64,000 nt of DNA from Druceiella hillmani (GCA_039881145.1 JAYKKI010000029.1:27198001-27262000); one strand, 5' to 3'. Positions 37,916-53,681 are shown, counted from the stretch's first letter. The notes: generated by a model not told the origin, from the letters alone. Program-made: numbers and translations.

Positions 37916-39589
37916 TTTCGATCATCTCTATAACCAGCTAAATTTAAAAAAAAAACATTCATTTGAAAATTGTAGGAGGACCGAGTGAAGTACTCGAATT
38001 TTTTTTAATACCATTTTTTATCATTTTATAGATATTCCAAAAAATACGTAAAATAGAGAATTTTACCTTAATTTTCGAAACCACTGAGCCAATCATGAAA
38101 GAAACAGGGTTGGCAAAATTCGATTAGAAAATTAATGGAAAGCTATTGCGATTAAACTAAATGTTATATATTTTTAAATATGCGCCACGCTTTTAAAATT
38201 ATGGAAGCTATATATTCATGTATATTTGTGAATAGTTTAATGGAAATATAGTACAAACCTAAATGTTCATAAGTACCTAAATGTGTTCCCTATACATTTT
38301 GGTACTTATACTTGTAGTGCGTGTTCTACTCGTACTTGGCAAATTTATTTTAATAGCATCAGATAATATAGGTATCACTCTTATCCATTCTAAATTAAAT
38401 TCGATGAATTAATGAGCTACGATTACAAAGGGGTTTTATCCATCTTAACATAACAATAACATGGAAATCTTAAGGATTTTATGCTGTAAAATTATATTAT
38501 AGTCATATTGAAATGTAACATATCTTAATGTTATAATATATCTTAATGAAATATCTTACGAATAATAAAATAGATATTTCTAATAATAATACATAATACA
38601 TTCGTTATGAATATGTATAAACATTGTTTCATACTTCGACAAAGAAGAAAAAAGAGATTTTGCAAATATTACATATACGAAAAATGATAGGGTTCTGTAT
38701 ATGTATTTACATCAAAGGGAATGTGATCAATCAAACATACTCCCTCCCCCCTCTATGCCCGACCGGGTGAGGATGAAGAACTCGAATTAGATATACCTTT
38801 TTAACGAGCTTAATTCAATAGTAGAAACGATGTAATTAAAATAATTTTTGAAATATTTTGCTACATTAAGAGCTTTGCTATAGAGGTACAATCGTTTATT
38901 ATTTGCACAAATTTTGATGAGTACCATTTATTCCTACATGCATACTATTGATTTAATGTTTGTTGTAATCGTATATATTTTTATGGTTTCTGGTATTACA
39001 TTTTAAACACTTTGCCTGGTAAAAACATGGCGCATATTTGATATCTTACTTCGAATCTATCGCACATTTTCCGGCACAAAAATGCATAATACGTCATTTA
39101 GTTTATTCCCAGAATAGTTGTTTTAATGTCGATAAAATATGCATTTGTAAATTCATACAAGAATTTTAATAAGTATTATTATTTATAAAACATTTCAATT
39201 CCAGTAAATGAAATAAAACCAATATGAAAATCCGTTCCTCGTTTCTGTTTCGTTCTGAAATTACGGAATTTTTAAGCATAAAACATTAAACACACATTAA
39301 AATAATCGTTATGTTAGTAATATAAATATGATCACAAACGCGTATTAAAATCATAAAAAAGAAAATTAGAGGAGAACCATGTCTCTAACAAGATATGTAT
39401 TTGTCGAAGTGTCAACCGTATATGATTTACGATATTAATTACTTTGAATAAATAATCACAAACTGTAGGTTAAAATAAAGATGTTATTTTCGTCTCTATC
39501 GAACAAAGTAATTTTAAGGACAGAAAAATCCAATAAAAATTCAATATAACCTCAACCCAAATCAGTGCACCATAAATCGTGATAAATTA
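37916..39589. other. non-coding AT-rich DNA
   Basis: No gene is supported. A pyrimidine-rich CTCCCTCCCCCCTC lies near 38740. Confidence 0.5.
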
Positions 39590-40150
39590 ATTATTTCCTC
39601 GAATCCAATAACCGTTGCGCATCGCGTATGATTTAATTCAACCAGCACAATGTTGAAACGGATTTACGCTTTGGAAAGAAAAAAAGGATATTAAAAAAGG
39701 GCCCGTGTATTTTATAACTTCTCGCCGTGCGTACGACATAAAATAATGTATGTTCACGTAGCAACAAAGCCATTTTAAAATTATGCCAATAAAAACTTAT
39801 TACGGACTATACTAACGACAATTTTACGAATAGCGATACCACTCAATATTTTTTCGATTAATTTCGTCGTGAGATAGCCACCAACTAAGGTGGCCTTAAA
39901 AACTTAGAGCTCGCTTGTTCCGGGGAAGCATTACTTATTTGCCTTCATAAATCTATGCCTAAACAGCCTTTCACCCTTTTGGTTTTGTTAAATCGCCTGC
40001 CCGTTTATCGGCCGCGTGAAATGTTTGGATTGGACGAAGGTTGGAGAAGCGAGATCAATGTTATCGACGTGTAGAGTTCAGCTGGGTTACAGCGTTATTG
40101 TGTAATGGAATTGAGTAAGTGGTGGCTTATTAAGTTGAACGGCTCAATAA
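39590..40150. other. long GC-elevated block, candidate conserved non-coding DNA
   Basis: The longest such block in the window. Hox/Cad-like words (GCCAATAAAAACTTATTACG), a homeodomain-like CGATTAATTTCG, CAATGTTATCG, and many CpGs (CGGCCGCGTG) are spread over about 560 bp. No frame encodes a recognised protein. It is presented as a candidate developmental enhancer by inference only. Confidence 0.35.
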
Positions 40151-40565
40151 AATAGAACAATGAATACAAATATTTGGTTCGTTCTAGGTATATTAAAAAA
40201 AAATTAAACAAATGCCATTAAGCGGGATTGAATTCGTACTAAAATAATTTTAAAAAAAATGTGATTGTTAGAGCTAAATTACTCGTATTCACTAAATAAA
40301 TAATAATATCTAGTCAATTTTATTACAAAAAATTTAATTTTTCTAGAAACTTCAGGGTGTGTGTTAGAGTGATAAATTTAGGCACAATATAATATTAAGA
40401 ACGTTTGATTTATTGAATCGATGTTTTAGGTTATTTTACATAACATAATAACAAAGAAGATTTGCCAAAAATTCATAAACAAAACCAAAGTTTTACCTTA
40501 TGGGATAACAAAAGTTAGAGAATAACAAAAGTTTTGTTTAATTTTTGCTAGTTTTGTCAATTTTA
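40151..40565. other. non-coding AT-rich DNA
   Basis: Nothing recognised. Confidence 0.5.
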
Positions 40566-40627
<62 letters not shown>

Positions 40628-40628
40628 T
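40566..40628. repeat. (TA)n microsatellite
   Basis: A TA run of about 60 bp with a symmetric ACATATATA interruption near each end. Confidence 0.97.
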
Positions 40629-41490
40629 ACTTTTATAGTACTATATAATTAGTATTCTATTTAATTAGTTTTAATGATTATATCAGGGAAGTTTAAGTTT
40701 TACCTGAAATATGTGTTTTTAATATGTTCTTAGGAAACTATTTCTATCATCACGGTAAAGAAACATGAGATTAAGCATTTATTCAAATTATTAAACACGT
40801 ATTTACAATACGTAGTAATTATAATGTAGATTCTTAATTAAATTATATAATAAAAATTAGAACAAGATGCCGAATTTTAGTAAAATTTATTAATTTTGAA
40901 TGAAAATTTAGGCATTAAAATAAAATGTTATATTAGTTCTTAGTTAAATGTTGAATATAAACAAATACTTTTAATGCCGGGTATAATATATAATATTTAG
41001 AAATAAATTTTAGTTTAATTATATTACTGCATATAAACAATATTTATAATCACCTATTTTCGAGCACTATCATTGTTGTCGTTACCGTTACCGTATGTTA
41101 AAAATTGAATTTGAAAACGTTTTGAACTATTTCAAAAATAAACAACCATTCTCAGTACATTTTTATTTTTCTACAAATAGCTTTTGTTTCCGAACGTAAA
41201 TATTATGTATTTACTAATGTGTTTCAGATTTATTTCTTTAAAAATTTTGACATGCTTTAACACTACAAAATTATATACAATTAAATTAAGACTCACAAAA
41301 TGCAAACGGTGCCGTTTTCCGTCTCTTCATAAAACTCGCTCTAAAATCCTGGTTAAAAATGTAGAACAGAACTGAACATGTTTTCTTAACCAACACCAAA
41401 ATCTGCACTACTGAACTTTCTAACTGAAATTGATCCGAAAAGTCACCAAAATACCGATGCGAAAAATAGTGACGCCAAATACGAGAAATG
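40629..41490. other. non-coding AT-rich DNA
   Basis: No gene is supported. Confidence 0.5.
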
Positions 41491-41496
41491 AATGAG

Positions 41497-41672
41497 TGGT
41501 AAAATATATCGAAATTGTCACTTGAGGTAAAATATATCGCGCAGTATACGGGTCTGAGTGACGCAGCGTAGCGTCCGTGCGACTATGCGCGACTGAGCTT
41601 AAAGCTTCGGAGCGCGGACGCCAGCGCCAACGACGGCCCGCAGAAGCTCTCCCGCCCGGAGAGTATCCCATC
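41497..41672. other. CpG-rich island
   Basis: A sharp rise in GC and CpG at 41538-41670 (ACGCAGCGTAGCGTCCGTGC, GAGCGCGGACGCCAGCGCC) inside AT-rich DNA. It is preceded by a direct repeat GGTAAAATATATCG at about 41498 and 41526, and CTCTCC/GGAGAG forms a small stem at its end. The minus-strand 83-codon frame over it has no recognised domain. It could be a promoter, a non-coding first exon or a GC-rich transposon fragment. Confidence 0.4.
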
Positions 41673-41689
41673 TATCTATTTATTTACCT

Positions 41690-41880
41690 CCAAAAGTATT
41701 ATTTACTTTGGTTCTCGATTCCGAAATAAAGAAAAAGTAATGCTGCAGTACCATAAACATGTGAGAATTACATATATATATTTATTTATCTCTCAATGTA
41801 CTGCAGAATTTGGCATTCTATTTTAAAATAAACTAAATTTAATGCCACAGTATCATAACCGTATAAAAATTAAATATTGT
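41690..41880 (+). repeat. diverged ~110-bp tandem duplication
   Basis: AAGTAATGCTGCAGTACCAT at about 41735 and TTTAATGCCACAGTATCATA at about 41838 share flanking AATAAA... and ...AATTA context. This suggests an old two-copy tandem. Confidence 0.5.
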
Positions 41881-43889
41881 TTAAAATGTCTTAATTCACG
41901 GATGTATCTAGTAAAATATGGTTTACATTTGTAAAAAATGTTGAATGATATTAGCTTTTAATTAACAATTTTCAGAAAAAGGTAAAAGAATTTCACCGTA
42001 TCCGCAAATTCTTAAAATAAAATATATTCACATATTCTACAGTTAGAGTCCACAGTGGGAGTTTAATTTCTTTTTGTTTATTTCCTTTTGAATAGTTTAA
42101 ATTGTTCTTCAGTGCTCAATGCTAAAATATAAAAATAAAAATGAACTTACGTACATTATTTAAATTCACTTTTGTTATAATTTCGTTACCGTATTTTAAA
42201 AATTTAAATTTGTGTGAAGGTATCTTTTTCTTACAATATATAAAATACAATTACTAATTTTTTCTAACATAAATTATTTTAAAATAAGGAAAATATGAGG
42301 TACCATGTGGTACTAAAATTAATATCCTAGGGTAACAGTCAAGTAGATACGTACTAACTTATTGGATATGTCTGCACACCTTTACACATATCCCATTTTA
42401 GATAGTAAAATCCCTATATTTATTTTATTATCATATTGTTTGTCGCTGTGTAGTGTACGTTAATCCAAATATTTTCTTCCTTCGAATAAAGCCAAATTTG
42501 TTTAAATCTACGAAATATGTTTATAAAAAAATATTTTAAAATCACAAAAGAAATTACACCTGTACTGACTTAAGAATATTATTTACAACATCTATTCAAA
42601 TTCCACTAATATTCCTAACTAGTCAGATCTTGCCAATGGATTTTTAAACCACTAAAGTAGAAGATTTTTGACTTTAGACATTTTAGTTACAACTTTTAGT
42701 TACATATTATTAACTTTAACTTTTCACTCTGAAGAAAAACAATGCTCGGTTTATATCGACTATGTGAGTGAGAAATTATTATTTTAGCCATACTTCGTAA
42801 ATTACTATTTACTTTAATATTTGTTCAAGAACTTTTACATCTTTCGTTATTTTGTTCGTATTTTTTAAGAATTCATCTTCTATATTATAACCTAGTTACT
42901 TCTAATATATTTTTGTATGAGGCAGACTTCCCACGGGAATGAAATATTTCGTAATTTTTTTTTAATTTAAAGTAGCTTATAGTTGGTCAACGAATTTTTA
43001 TACGAGTAAAATTTTATAGTTTTGTATTTAGAGAGCAAAACTTGAAAGTCACGTTTTTATTGGCAAAATGCACACAAATAAAATTATAATTTTATAATGT
43101 ATAAAAATAAATAAATTTATATACACTATTTTATTTCCGTCTTGAAAACTATTTATTAAATATTTTTTTGACTTACTTATCTCTTTTTATTCAGTTTAAT
43201 TATACTTTTTCAGAAAAAGTGTCGGATAAAAAAACGAGCTAGGCAAAGATCTATATAACATTTTATATATTAACTTTATAAAATATAGCGACAAAATTTA
43301 ATGATATTTCATATCGTTAACTTTATAAAAACATAAAACCTTAATTCAAAATAAGAAACGAGTCAATCAAAGTCATGTATCCATTGATCTAATTATTAGT
43401 AAAATTTGAAAATTTTGTTTATGCTAGTACTATTTAAGTTTACTATCTAAGTCACTAACGAAGGTCATCGATTGAAAAGATTTAATAAATTTTGATGTTG
43501 ACAGTGCAACCGTTTCAAATTTTTAAGTTTGTCTTTCTCCGCAAAAAAAACGCCAAATGTATGCTATGAAAATATTGAACTTCTTTAATAAGTGTATATT
43601 ATTAACACTCCTGAGATAATAACTCATTTTCTGGCCAACATCCACAGCGTATCGTATAAAAAAGCAAGAGATACATTTAAGAAGGTAATGTATAAAGCCT
43701 GGGTGTGAAATATTGCTCCGCTAATGCCCATTGGACTAAAAAGCATAGGCTTGAAGGTGTGCTATGCAGTTATAGTAATGCTTAAACTAATATTTCTATT
43801 GTTAATGATATTTTTTCTCCAAGTCTATCCATTAAATACAAGTAAATAAAAATAACCATATATAATAAATATTCTATTTGACTCTACGA
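41881..43889. other. non-coding AT-rich DNA
   Basis: No gene or clear repeat is recognised. Confidence 0.5.
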
Positions 43890-44160
43890 TTTGTTCCTTT
43901 ACGAAAGGCCGCCATTGTTTGCGCGATTCAATACAAGAATGCGCGTCGGTTACGGCACTTAATTATGGACAGCGCACGCTTCCGGCTAATAGGAACTCTT
44001 CAACTTTTAATTGGCGGAATCATTGGACCCCCATAAAGTAATTAGTATGCGCGATGTAAAATATTGGCAGCAGAGTGAGCGCTAGAGGCTGGGGTCGTTT
44101 AGTGCAAGATATAGCGGAAATTTGAAAAGAGAGATCGTTACTCCGTTTGACAGGGTGAAA
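43890..44160. other. GC-elevated block, candidate conserved non-coding DNA
   Basis: Contains GCCATTGTTTG (SOX-like), CACTTAATTATGG (NK-2/homeodomain-like), TTTTAATTGGCGG and CCCATAAAGTAATTAG (Hox-like), with many CpGs. No coding signal. A regulatory role is inferred. Confidence 0.4.
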
Positions 44161-47879
<3,719 letters not shown>

Positions 47880-48070
47880 TTAAGTTACGTACGCACTCTG
47901 CGAGGTGTACGCCGTACTGCGGTATAGGGCATGCATCCCGCTTTGCCTACCTGAAAAATTCGTTGCGAGTCGTGCGGCCGCGTGCGCAGCATACGATCGC
48001 TGCAAGCCAATTGGCAGTTTCTGAGCCTGGATCAAAGGGCCTCAGTGCGAACCGTGCGTTATATGTGGGT
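47880..48070. other. CpG-rich island
   Basis: GC-rich stretch with GTGCGGCCGCGTGCGCAGC and CGATCGCTGC, bounded by AT-rich DNA and followed by a TA microsatellite. Open frames exist on both strands here (plus 47963-48172, minus 47947-48261) but neither has a recognised domain. It could be a repeat fragment, an exon or a promoter. Confidence 0.35.
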
Positions 48071-48168
48071 GTGTTGGCCTTGCTAAGTTTCGTATTATGT
48101 AAAATTATTAAATATTTATTATCTAATAAAGTTAAAAGTGAAGATGTACAGCGGAAAATTGTCTGCAG

Positions 48169-48171
<3 letters not shown>

Positions 48172-48234
<63 letters not shown>
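48172..48234. repeat. (AT)n microsatellite
   Basis: An AT run of about 63 bp. Confidence 0.97.
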
Positions 48235-48238
<4 letters not shown>

Positions 48239-48496
48239 GCGAAAATAAATAAAACAGCCAATTACAAGTCGCATTTGCATACGAAAGGTCCAGTACCACC
48301 GCAATATATTGACAAATTCACTGGTAAATAATAATATAGATGCCATAGAAACACATAATTCGTAAAAACATGTAAAATAATTAGTTAATTGAATCTGCCG
48401 CAAACACTTTTTGAGTAGTAAAATATTTTAAGTTATTTCTTTTTGTTTATGAATTTAGAACTTAAAACTAACGAGCTTTTGACTGTTGTTAATACT

Positions 48497-48600
48497 GCTC
48501 GCTCGACCACGCGACCTCTCCCCGGCGCCAGCAGAGGCCTCGCATCGGGCAGCGAGCGCCGCCCAGCAACTGCCGCACCGCGTGGCGTACCAGCCGCTAA
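48497..48600. other. GC-rich island
   Basis: About 100 bp of very high GC (CTCTCCCCGGCGCCAGCAG, GCAGCGAGCGCCGCCC) with abrupt edges. The plus-strand 66-codon frame across it (48443-48643) is rich in Ala/Arg/Pro, as any GC-rich frame would be. Origin unknown. Confidence 0.4.
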
Positions 48601-48686
48601 TGTTTTGAGTTATAAGCTTAGTTACCTGTTATTGTTGTTTTAGTTACCTATTATTTGTTGTTTTATCATAGAGAATGCACTATAAT

Positions 48687-48976
48687 CAGGCCAAGTTTGA
48701 TACCTGTGTGCGGCACAGGAACAAAAAACGGCGAAAAAATGCAATTATTTAATTCTTGTATGGGAACGCCTCCTTGGGATATGACTTACTGACTTTTTTA
48801 TTTTGGTCGTGGTAGGAATCACAGTAACACAAATTATGTAAATAATTCAAGTATCAACCTATTATGGTTCAAAAGATACGACCCTGTGACAGGCATACAA
48901 ACGGATGGACAGACCGACGGCGGAGGTTTAGTAATAGGGTTTCGTTGGCATCCTTTATGTACGGTACTCTAAAAAG
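48687..48976 (-). repeat. degenerate dispersed lepidopteran-type repeat, near full length
   Basis: Read left to right, landmarks appear in the order recalled for the inverse of an abundant lepidopteran repeat: CAGGCCAAGT, AAAAAACGGCGAAAAAAT, TTGTATGGGA, TGGTTCAAAAGATACGACCC, TGTGACAGGC, ACGGATGGACAGACCGACGG, AGTAATAGGGTTTCG and GTACGGTACTCTAAAAA. About 290 bp in all. It is the strongest taxonomic clue in the window; I could not check it against a library. Confidence 0.6.
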
Positions 48977-49725
48977 GATCAATTCTCTATTAGGATTATG
49001 TAGACGGGAAAATCGTAAGAAAATTGACATAAAGTTAATGGATTTTGTAGTTTTTTTGTTAAAGATTTTTGTTGAAAATATAGTCTTGTATATCGAAGAC
49101 GAGCCCGAGAAATGTATCAAGTATTTGCTTAAACTTGTAATTGTTTAAACTATGTAGCAACTTGTGTACGATGTAGAGGTACGATACAATATAAATACAT
49201 TTGAAAACGGTGGTGGAACGCGCCTTCCTTGACATGTACACCCTATAAATTGTTTAAATATGTAGGTACGTTCTCTATTTCATTATTCTTTACATATTAT
49301 TAAGATTTTCAGGTCCAAATGATATATAAAAATCGCAATGGTTTGTGTTCTTATCAAATAAAAACGTACCAACCAAATAACATAAATTCCATGACCAAAG
49401 TAAGTACACTATCACTTTTATAGTCAACGTTTTCATTTTTAAAATTGTTTTATTGTAATTATTAGTTTGCCCAGCAATTGTATTCGTGTCAACAAAATGT
49501 TTCTCTAAATTTTAACATATATTTTTTTCCGTGTCATTAGATTTCTTTGGAAATATTTCTTTGTTTAAGAAATATTTTTTTCTTGTTGTAAGAGAAATGT
49601 TTTTCTGAGAACTCGAAATACTGAACTCCGTAAGCTCTTGATAGACAATAATTAAATATTCTTTCATCTGAATCACTTAGTAACGTTTCTCGAAACGGTC
49701 TACGTTACGGTACAGTTTCCATTAT
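48977..49725. other. non-coding AT-rich DNA
   Basis: No gene is supported; overlapping frames of 60-94 codons near 48864-49241 cross the repeat and lack domains. Confidence 0.5.
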
Positions 49726-49986
49726 ATATTGATTCAAATATTGAATATGTTTGGCGTTCATTTTGTAGAAATAAATTTTTCACAATTAAATGAAACTACG
49801 TGATGTAGTATTATTTCTACTTTCTTTAAGTTCTTTACCACGACCTAGGTTTCGTTGCATTACAACGTCTTCAGGTGGGCTATTAGCAAAGATCTTTGTT
49901 TACTTGAAGGTCGCGGTAAAGAACTTAAAGAAAGTAGAAATAATACTACCTCACACAGTTTCATTTAATTGTGAATACTGATTCAA
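49726..49986 (-). mobile_element. palindromic retroposon-like element, copy D
   Basis: In minus orientation: the tail is at 49738-49785 (GAATATGTTTGGCGTTCATT), then one complete arm to the apex (GGGCTATTAGCAAAGATC), then a second arm with about 35 bp missing next to the apex, ending near 49974. Direct repeats ATATTGATTCAA (49726-49737) and ATACTGATTCAA (49975-49986) flank it and match at 11 of 12 positions. The 63-codon frame at 49790-49981 is the arm read inward and is not a host gene. Confidence 0.8.
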
Positions 49987-50964
49987 TTTAAATGTTGATA
50001 TGTCAATTTAACATATGGAATTGTTATAGCTAATGGATTTGTAATATTTGAGGTCGTGTTATATTAAGACATCTACTAGGGCATCTAACATCAATATACA
50101 CAGAATTGTAATTAGCATACAACAATGCCAATGGTACGATTTTAAAAAGTTTTTGTAATTATAGCATTAAGTACCATTGTGCCACGACGTTTATAACCTA
50201 ATGTGTTTTCCATCTATAGCACTAAAGGCATGTAAGGAATTCCATTGACTTTCAAAATTTTTACTAATTTTTAACTAAAATTAAAGAAAAAATCGTCATT
50301 TTGTAATATTGCACATTGCTTAAGAACATGTAACGTATTGACAAAAATGACAATGATTCATCAATTTGACTCTATCTATGTCTCCAAATGTCACGTTAAT
50401 GTCTATTTCACATGGTGATGCAAGAACATCGGTATCACAAAATATTATAAAAAATTATATATTACAAAATATTATAGAAAAGGCGTACAGTTGATGCAAA
50501 TGATATGCTACGAGATGCAGTCTAACCTTTGAAAAACAAAACTCAGCGGCTACTAATCATTACGAATAATGTCACAAATACGTCGCTAATGAGCTGTGCC
50601 GGTATGACAAACTAATTTTACCTCACGCCAAGACTGCCGAACTAGGTATTTTGTTTCAAGCTTCAATGCATATTTTGTTTCAAGGACTCTTCCCCTGCAT
50701 TCGAAGATACTAAACTTCTCAATATTATACTTCAATATTTTTGGCATAGTCTACCTAAGCATCGTCTCTTTCTTCCGTCCACTCCATAGCCAACGCCGGA
50801 AGAATCTACTCACTATGCAAAATGTGCCACCCTCGATGCCTGCTAAATAATCAAATAATCTAACGAACAGGCCTCATTTTTATGTCGCTGTTTGTAATAA
50901 CAAAGCCATTAATACATTATCAAGAGACATTTAAGAAATGAATATTTAAGTATTTTGAATTTGT
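49987..50964. other. non-coding DNA
   Basis: No gene is supported. Part could belong to the decayed Harbinger element downstream on the minus strand, but no domain was recognised. Confidence 0.45.
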
Positions 50965-51270
50965 GCTTACTTTTATATAGTCCTTTAAAATTTTGATAAG
51001 CCCATCACAAAATTATGAAACTATATCTGATATTGTTTGTTCGGGTACGCGTAATACTCGTAAGTGTTGCAAACTCGTAAAAGAGTATCCAGTAGCTAAA
51101 TGTCTTAAATTAACCAAAAGTCTTTCTTTAACAGTGATAATTTCTTTAACATCTTTCTTCTTTCTAAAAGTGCACTGAAGACTTGAGAGATCTATTTCTA
51201 AAGATTGAAGGAATAATTCTGCTTTTTTTCTTTTATCTATAATCGTATTAATTAGCACATATGCAGCGTC
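50965..51270 (-). pseudogene. PIF/Harbinger (HARBI1-like) transposase N-terminal fragment, broken
   Basis: A minus-strand frame from about 51270 reads DAAYVLINTIIDKRKK, then, after an apparent internal deletion, ITVKERLLVNLRHLATGYS and FTSLQ...VPEQTISDIVS. This follows the HARBI1-type pattern (ERLAVTLRFLATG.SY.SLQ....I...TIS.IVPEVC). A TAA at 51013-51015 interrupts the frame where the family has Pro-Glu. The homology continues in the same frame past the stop as FCDGLIKILKDYIKVS (51012-50965), ending at AAAGTAAGC, which looks like a splice donor. The DDE catalytic domain was not found, so this is a non-functional relic. The frame upstream of 51270, to an ATG at 51432, shows no similarity I recognise. 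Confidence 0.75.
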
Positions 51271-51561
51271 AACATTGCACAATTGATTGCGGTGACACCG
51301 TGATGCACCTTGTATGTTCTGGTCTTGTGCGTTTTGATTTGACCGTCCCGAGCATGCACCGGTCTCAATTTTCGTCTGCACATGCTTCAAGTTGAGGGAT
51401 ACGATGCACGTTGCCTCGCAAAATGTGTACATATCTACGCTTTTCGTTCATAGATATTATTAAAACATTATTTTAATTTCAAATTATAATGTTCATTATT
51501 CTCACTTTATATTATAATTTTTTCTGTGTTTAAAATTAACTCCCATATTTCCATATGCACC
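51271..51561. other. non-coding DNA, 5' flank of the Harbinger relic
   Basis: Open minus-strand frame to 51432 continues upstream of the relic without recognised similarity; it may be element leader or chance. Confidence 0.4.
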
Positions 51562-51605
51562 TCCCATAGTATTTATACTTGGATCCCATAGTATTTATAC
51601 ATGGA
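51562..51605 (+). repeat. two-copy 22-bp tandem repeat
   Basis: TCCCATAGTATTTATACTTGGA (51562-51583) is repeated with one change (ACTT to ACAT) at 51584-51605. Confidence 0.9.
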
Positions 51606-53681
51606 TAATATTTATATTCTAAAGCATTTCTCAACCGTCCTTCTATTCCTTTACCAATAACTGTTTTTAACATGTCATGTAAACTTCTGATTAATTTAAT
51701 AACGAAAACGTCATATTACATTCAAAATTAGTATTGATGGTAAACTCATCGTCAAAAGTTAATTTTCAGAAAACATATTATATCTGTATTTATGTTTTTA
51801 TAACTCGGAATTTTAAATATATATCCTGATTATATAGAAATTAACTAAATAATTTCTCCTATTCTGGAAATAATATCTCAGAATATTTCTTGGAAATCTT
51901 TGAATTTACATTGGGTAACTTTTTTATGGAAATAAATTAAATTATTTCTCACGAAAAATAATTAATAAATATTATGAATTTAACGAGCTGTAGGGAATAT
52001 ACGGCAACTGCCCTCTTACTCTCTAGGTATATGCCTATCTTAAAGATAATGTCAAGAAAAGTTAAGTCGCAATTAGAAGCATATATTCATATGACAGAGT
52101 TTCTATAATTGGAATCCCAAAGGCAGAGTTGAAGTATTCATTTTAGGGAGGTATCGAAACAGGGAGACGTTCGAAATACTAAAGTTTGACTTATAGAGGC
52201 TTTCGCGTTGTAAATATTAATTGAAGGAAAGTGAAAGTAATGCTTATTAAGTAAATTCCTTATTTGCATGTATAACTACGAAACACGCTTAGTTGTCGAA
52301 AGAATATATAAAAGTTTAAATATAATTTAAAATATTTTCAAGAGATTCTTTTTGCGTATTTTTTTTTGTTTTTTGTTTCAACGTGGGGTGAGTTGAGAGA
52401 AATTTGCAAACCAAGAGCAGATTGATCTGTTTTTGACGCGCACAATGAATTGAAAAAAAGCATAATCAAATTGAAGAAAGCAAATTGTAACGAAAATACA
52501 ATCAAAATACTGCAAAAGTTTCAAATAAGTATGTTTTTTAATATTTTTACTAAAACTGCTAATTATTAAAAAACTTTTATCCATAATTTTAGAAATCCAT
52601 TAAAAAAGCAGTGAAAATTAGTAATGCTTCGACTTATATACATAGTAAGCTTAGCACCGAGAAATTCAAGTATTTTCTTAATTTTACTATAAGCTAAGTT
52701 TCAGTACAAACTGTAATAAATATTGCGTTATATGTAAAGGTTTTTACGAAGGTTTTCACAGAGTTAAATTAAAAATTATATTCACGGAAATTTAATTTAC
52801 ACAGGGGAAATAGTACGAAATGAAAATTTTCGAACATAGAAATAGAAAAAAAAATTATTCATTTCACGTTAAACGAAAAAGATAATACAGCCAATGTGTT
52901 TATTCGTTTTCAAACCGATATTTTGATTTAATATAAAGCAACTTATAAAAAAGTCAATTATTTACAAAAGCAGTTATGAACTATTTGCAACATTAAACAT
53001 ACTCCATAGTACACACCAAATATATTCAATACTCCATAGTATAAATTCAAATAATTTCATGTAACAAATAAGCTCCAACATTTAACTATATTCTTTGTTA
53101 AATGGCTTAGAAGATTAGTAAAAGGAGAAAAAAAAGATTAAGAACTGTTTTCCTTTTATTAAATGCGTATATATTTTTTTACCATAGGTCCGATTTCTAA
53201 TCCGATATAGCCGAATGGGCATGAATGTTTTACTACCATTCTTATACATTGTAATTTATTTTAAGAACAGCAAATATAAAATATTTACATCTTTAGACGT
53301 ATCAGTGTTTATATAGAAAGAGACAGATGAGTTTAGTATGTGTTAATACTAAACTTTCCGAAAATATCTAATATGCCTTGCATTTAATCAAAATGTCTTT
53401 ATTACATTTTCTATCATATTATCATATATATTAATACGCTAAGGTTAAGATGTTACTTTCCCTTTTTAGAAAAAACCTCACAACTAATCCACATAAATGA
53501 TATATCATTTTATAGATAATTGCTTGCTCTACCGGCACCCACAACTAAAAAATTTATTATTGCTATTGTTTTTGCAAATTAATTAATTATTAAAATTATA
53601 TACACAAAACAGCAATGCTGCCATCTAACGGCTCAACGTCAATATGATTGACGGTCGGTAAAATTTTTGTTTAATTTCAAA
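51606..53681. other. non-coding AT-rich DNA
   Basis: No gene is supported. A minor tandem echo (ATACTCCATAGTA...TTCAA, twice) lies at 52990-53055. GCAATGCTGCCATCTAACGG near 53612 may belong to the Helitron-like element that follows. Confidence 0.5.

Noticed and set aside
49790..49981. 63-codon frame MKLRDVVLFLLSL... and its near twin at 60849-61049 as a conserved host gene pair
   Set aside because: Both are arms of the palindromic mobile element family, not host genes.
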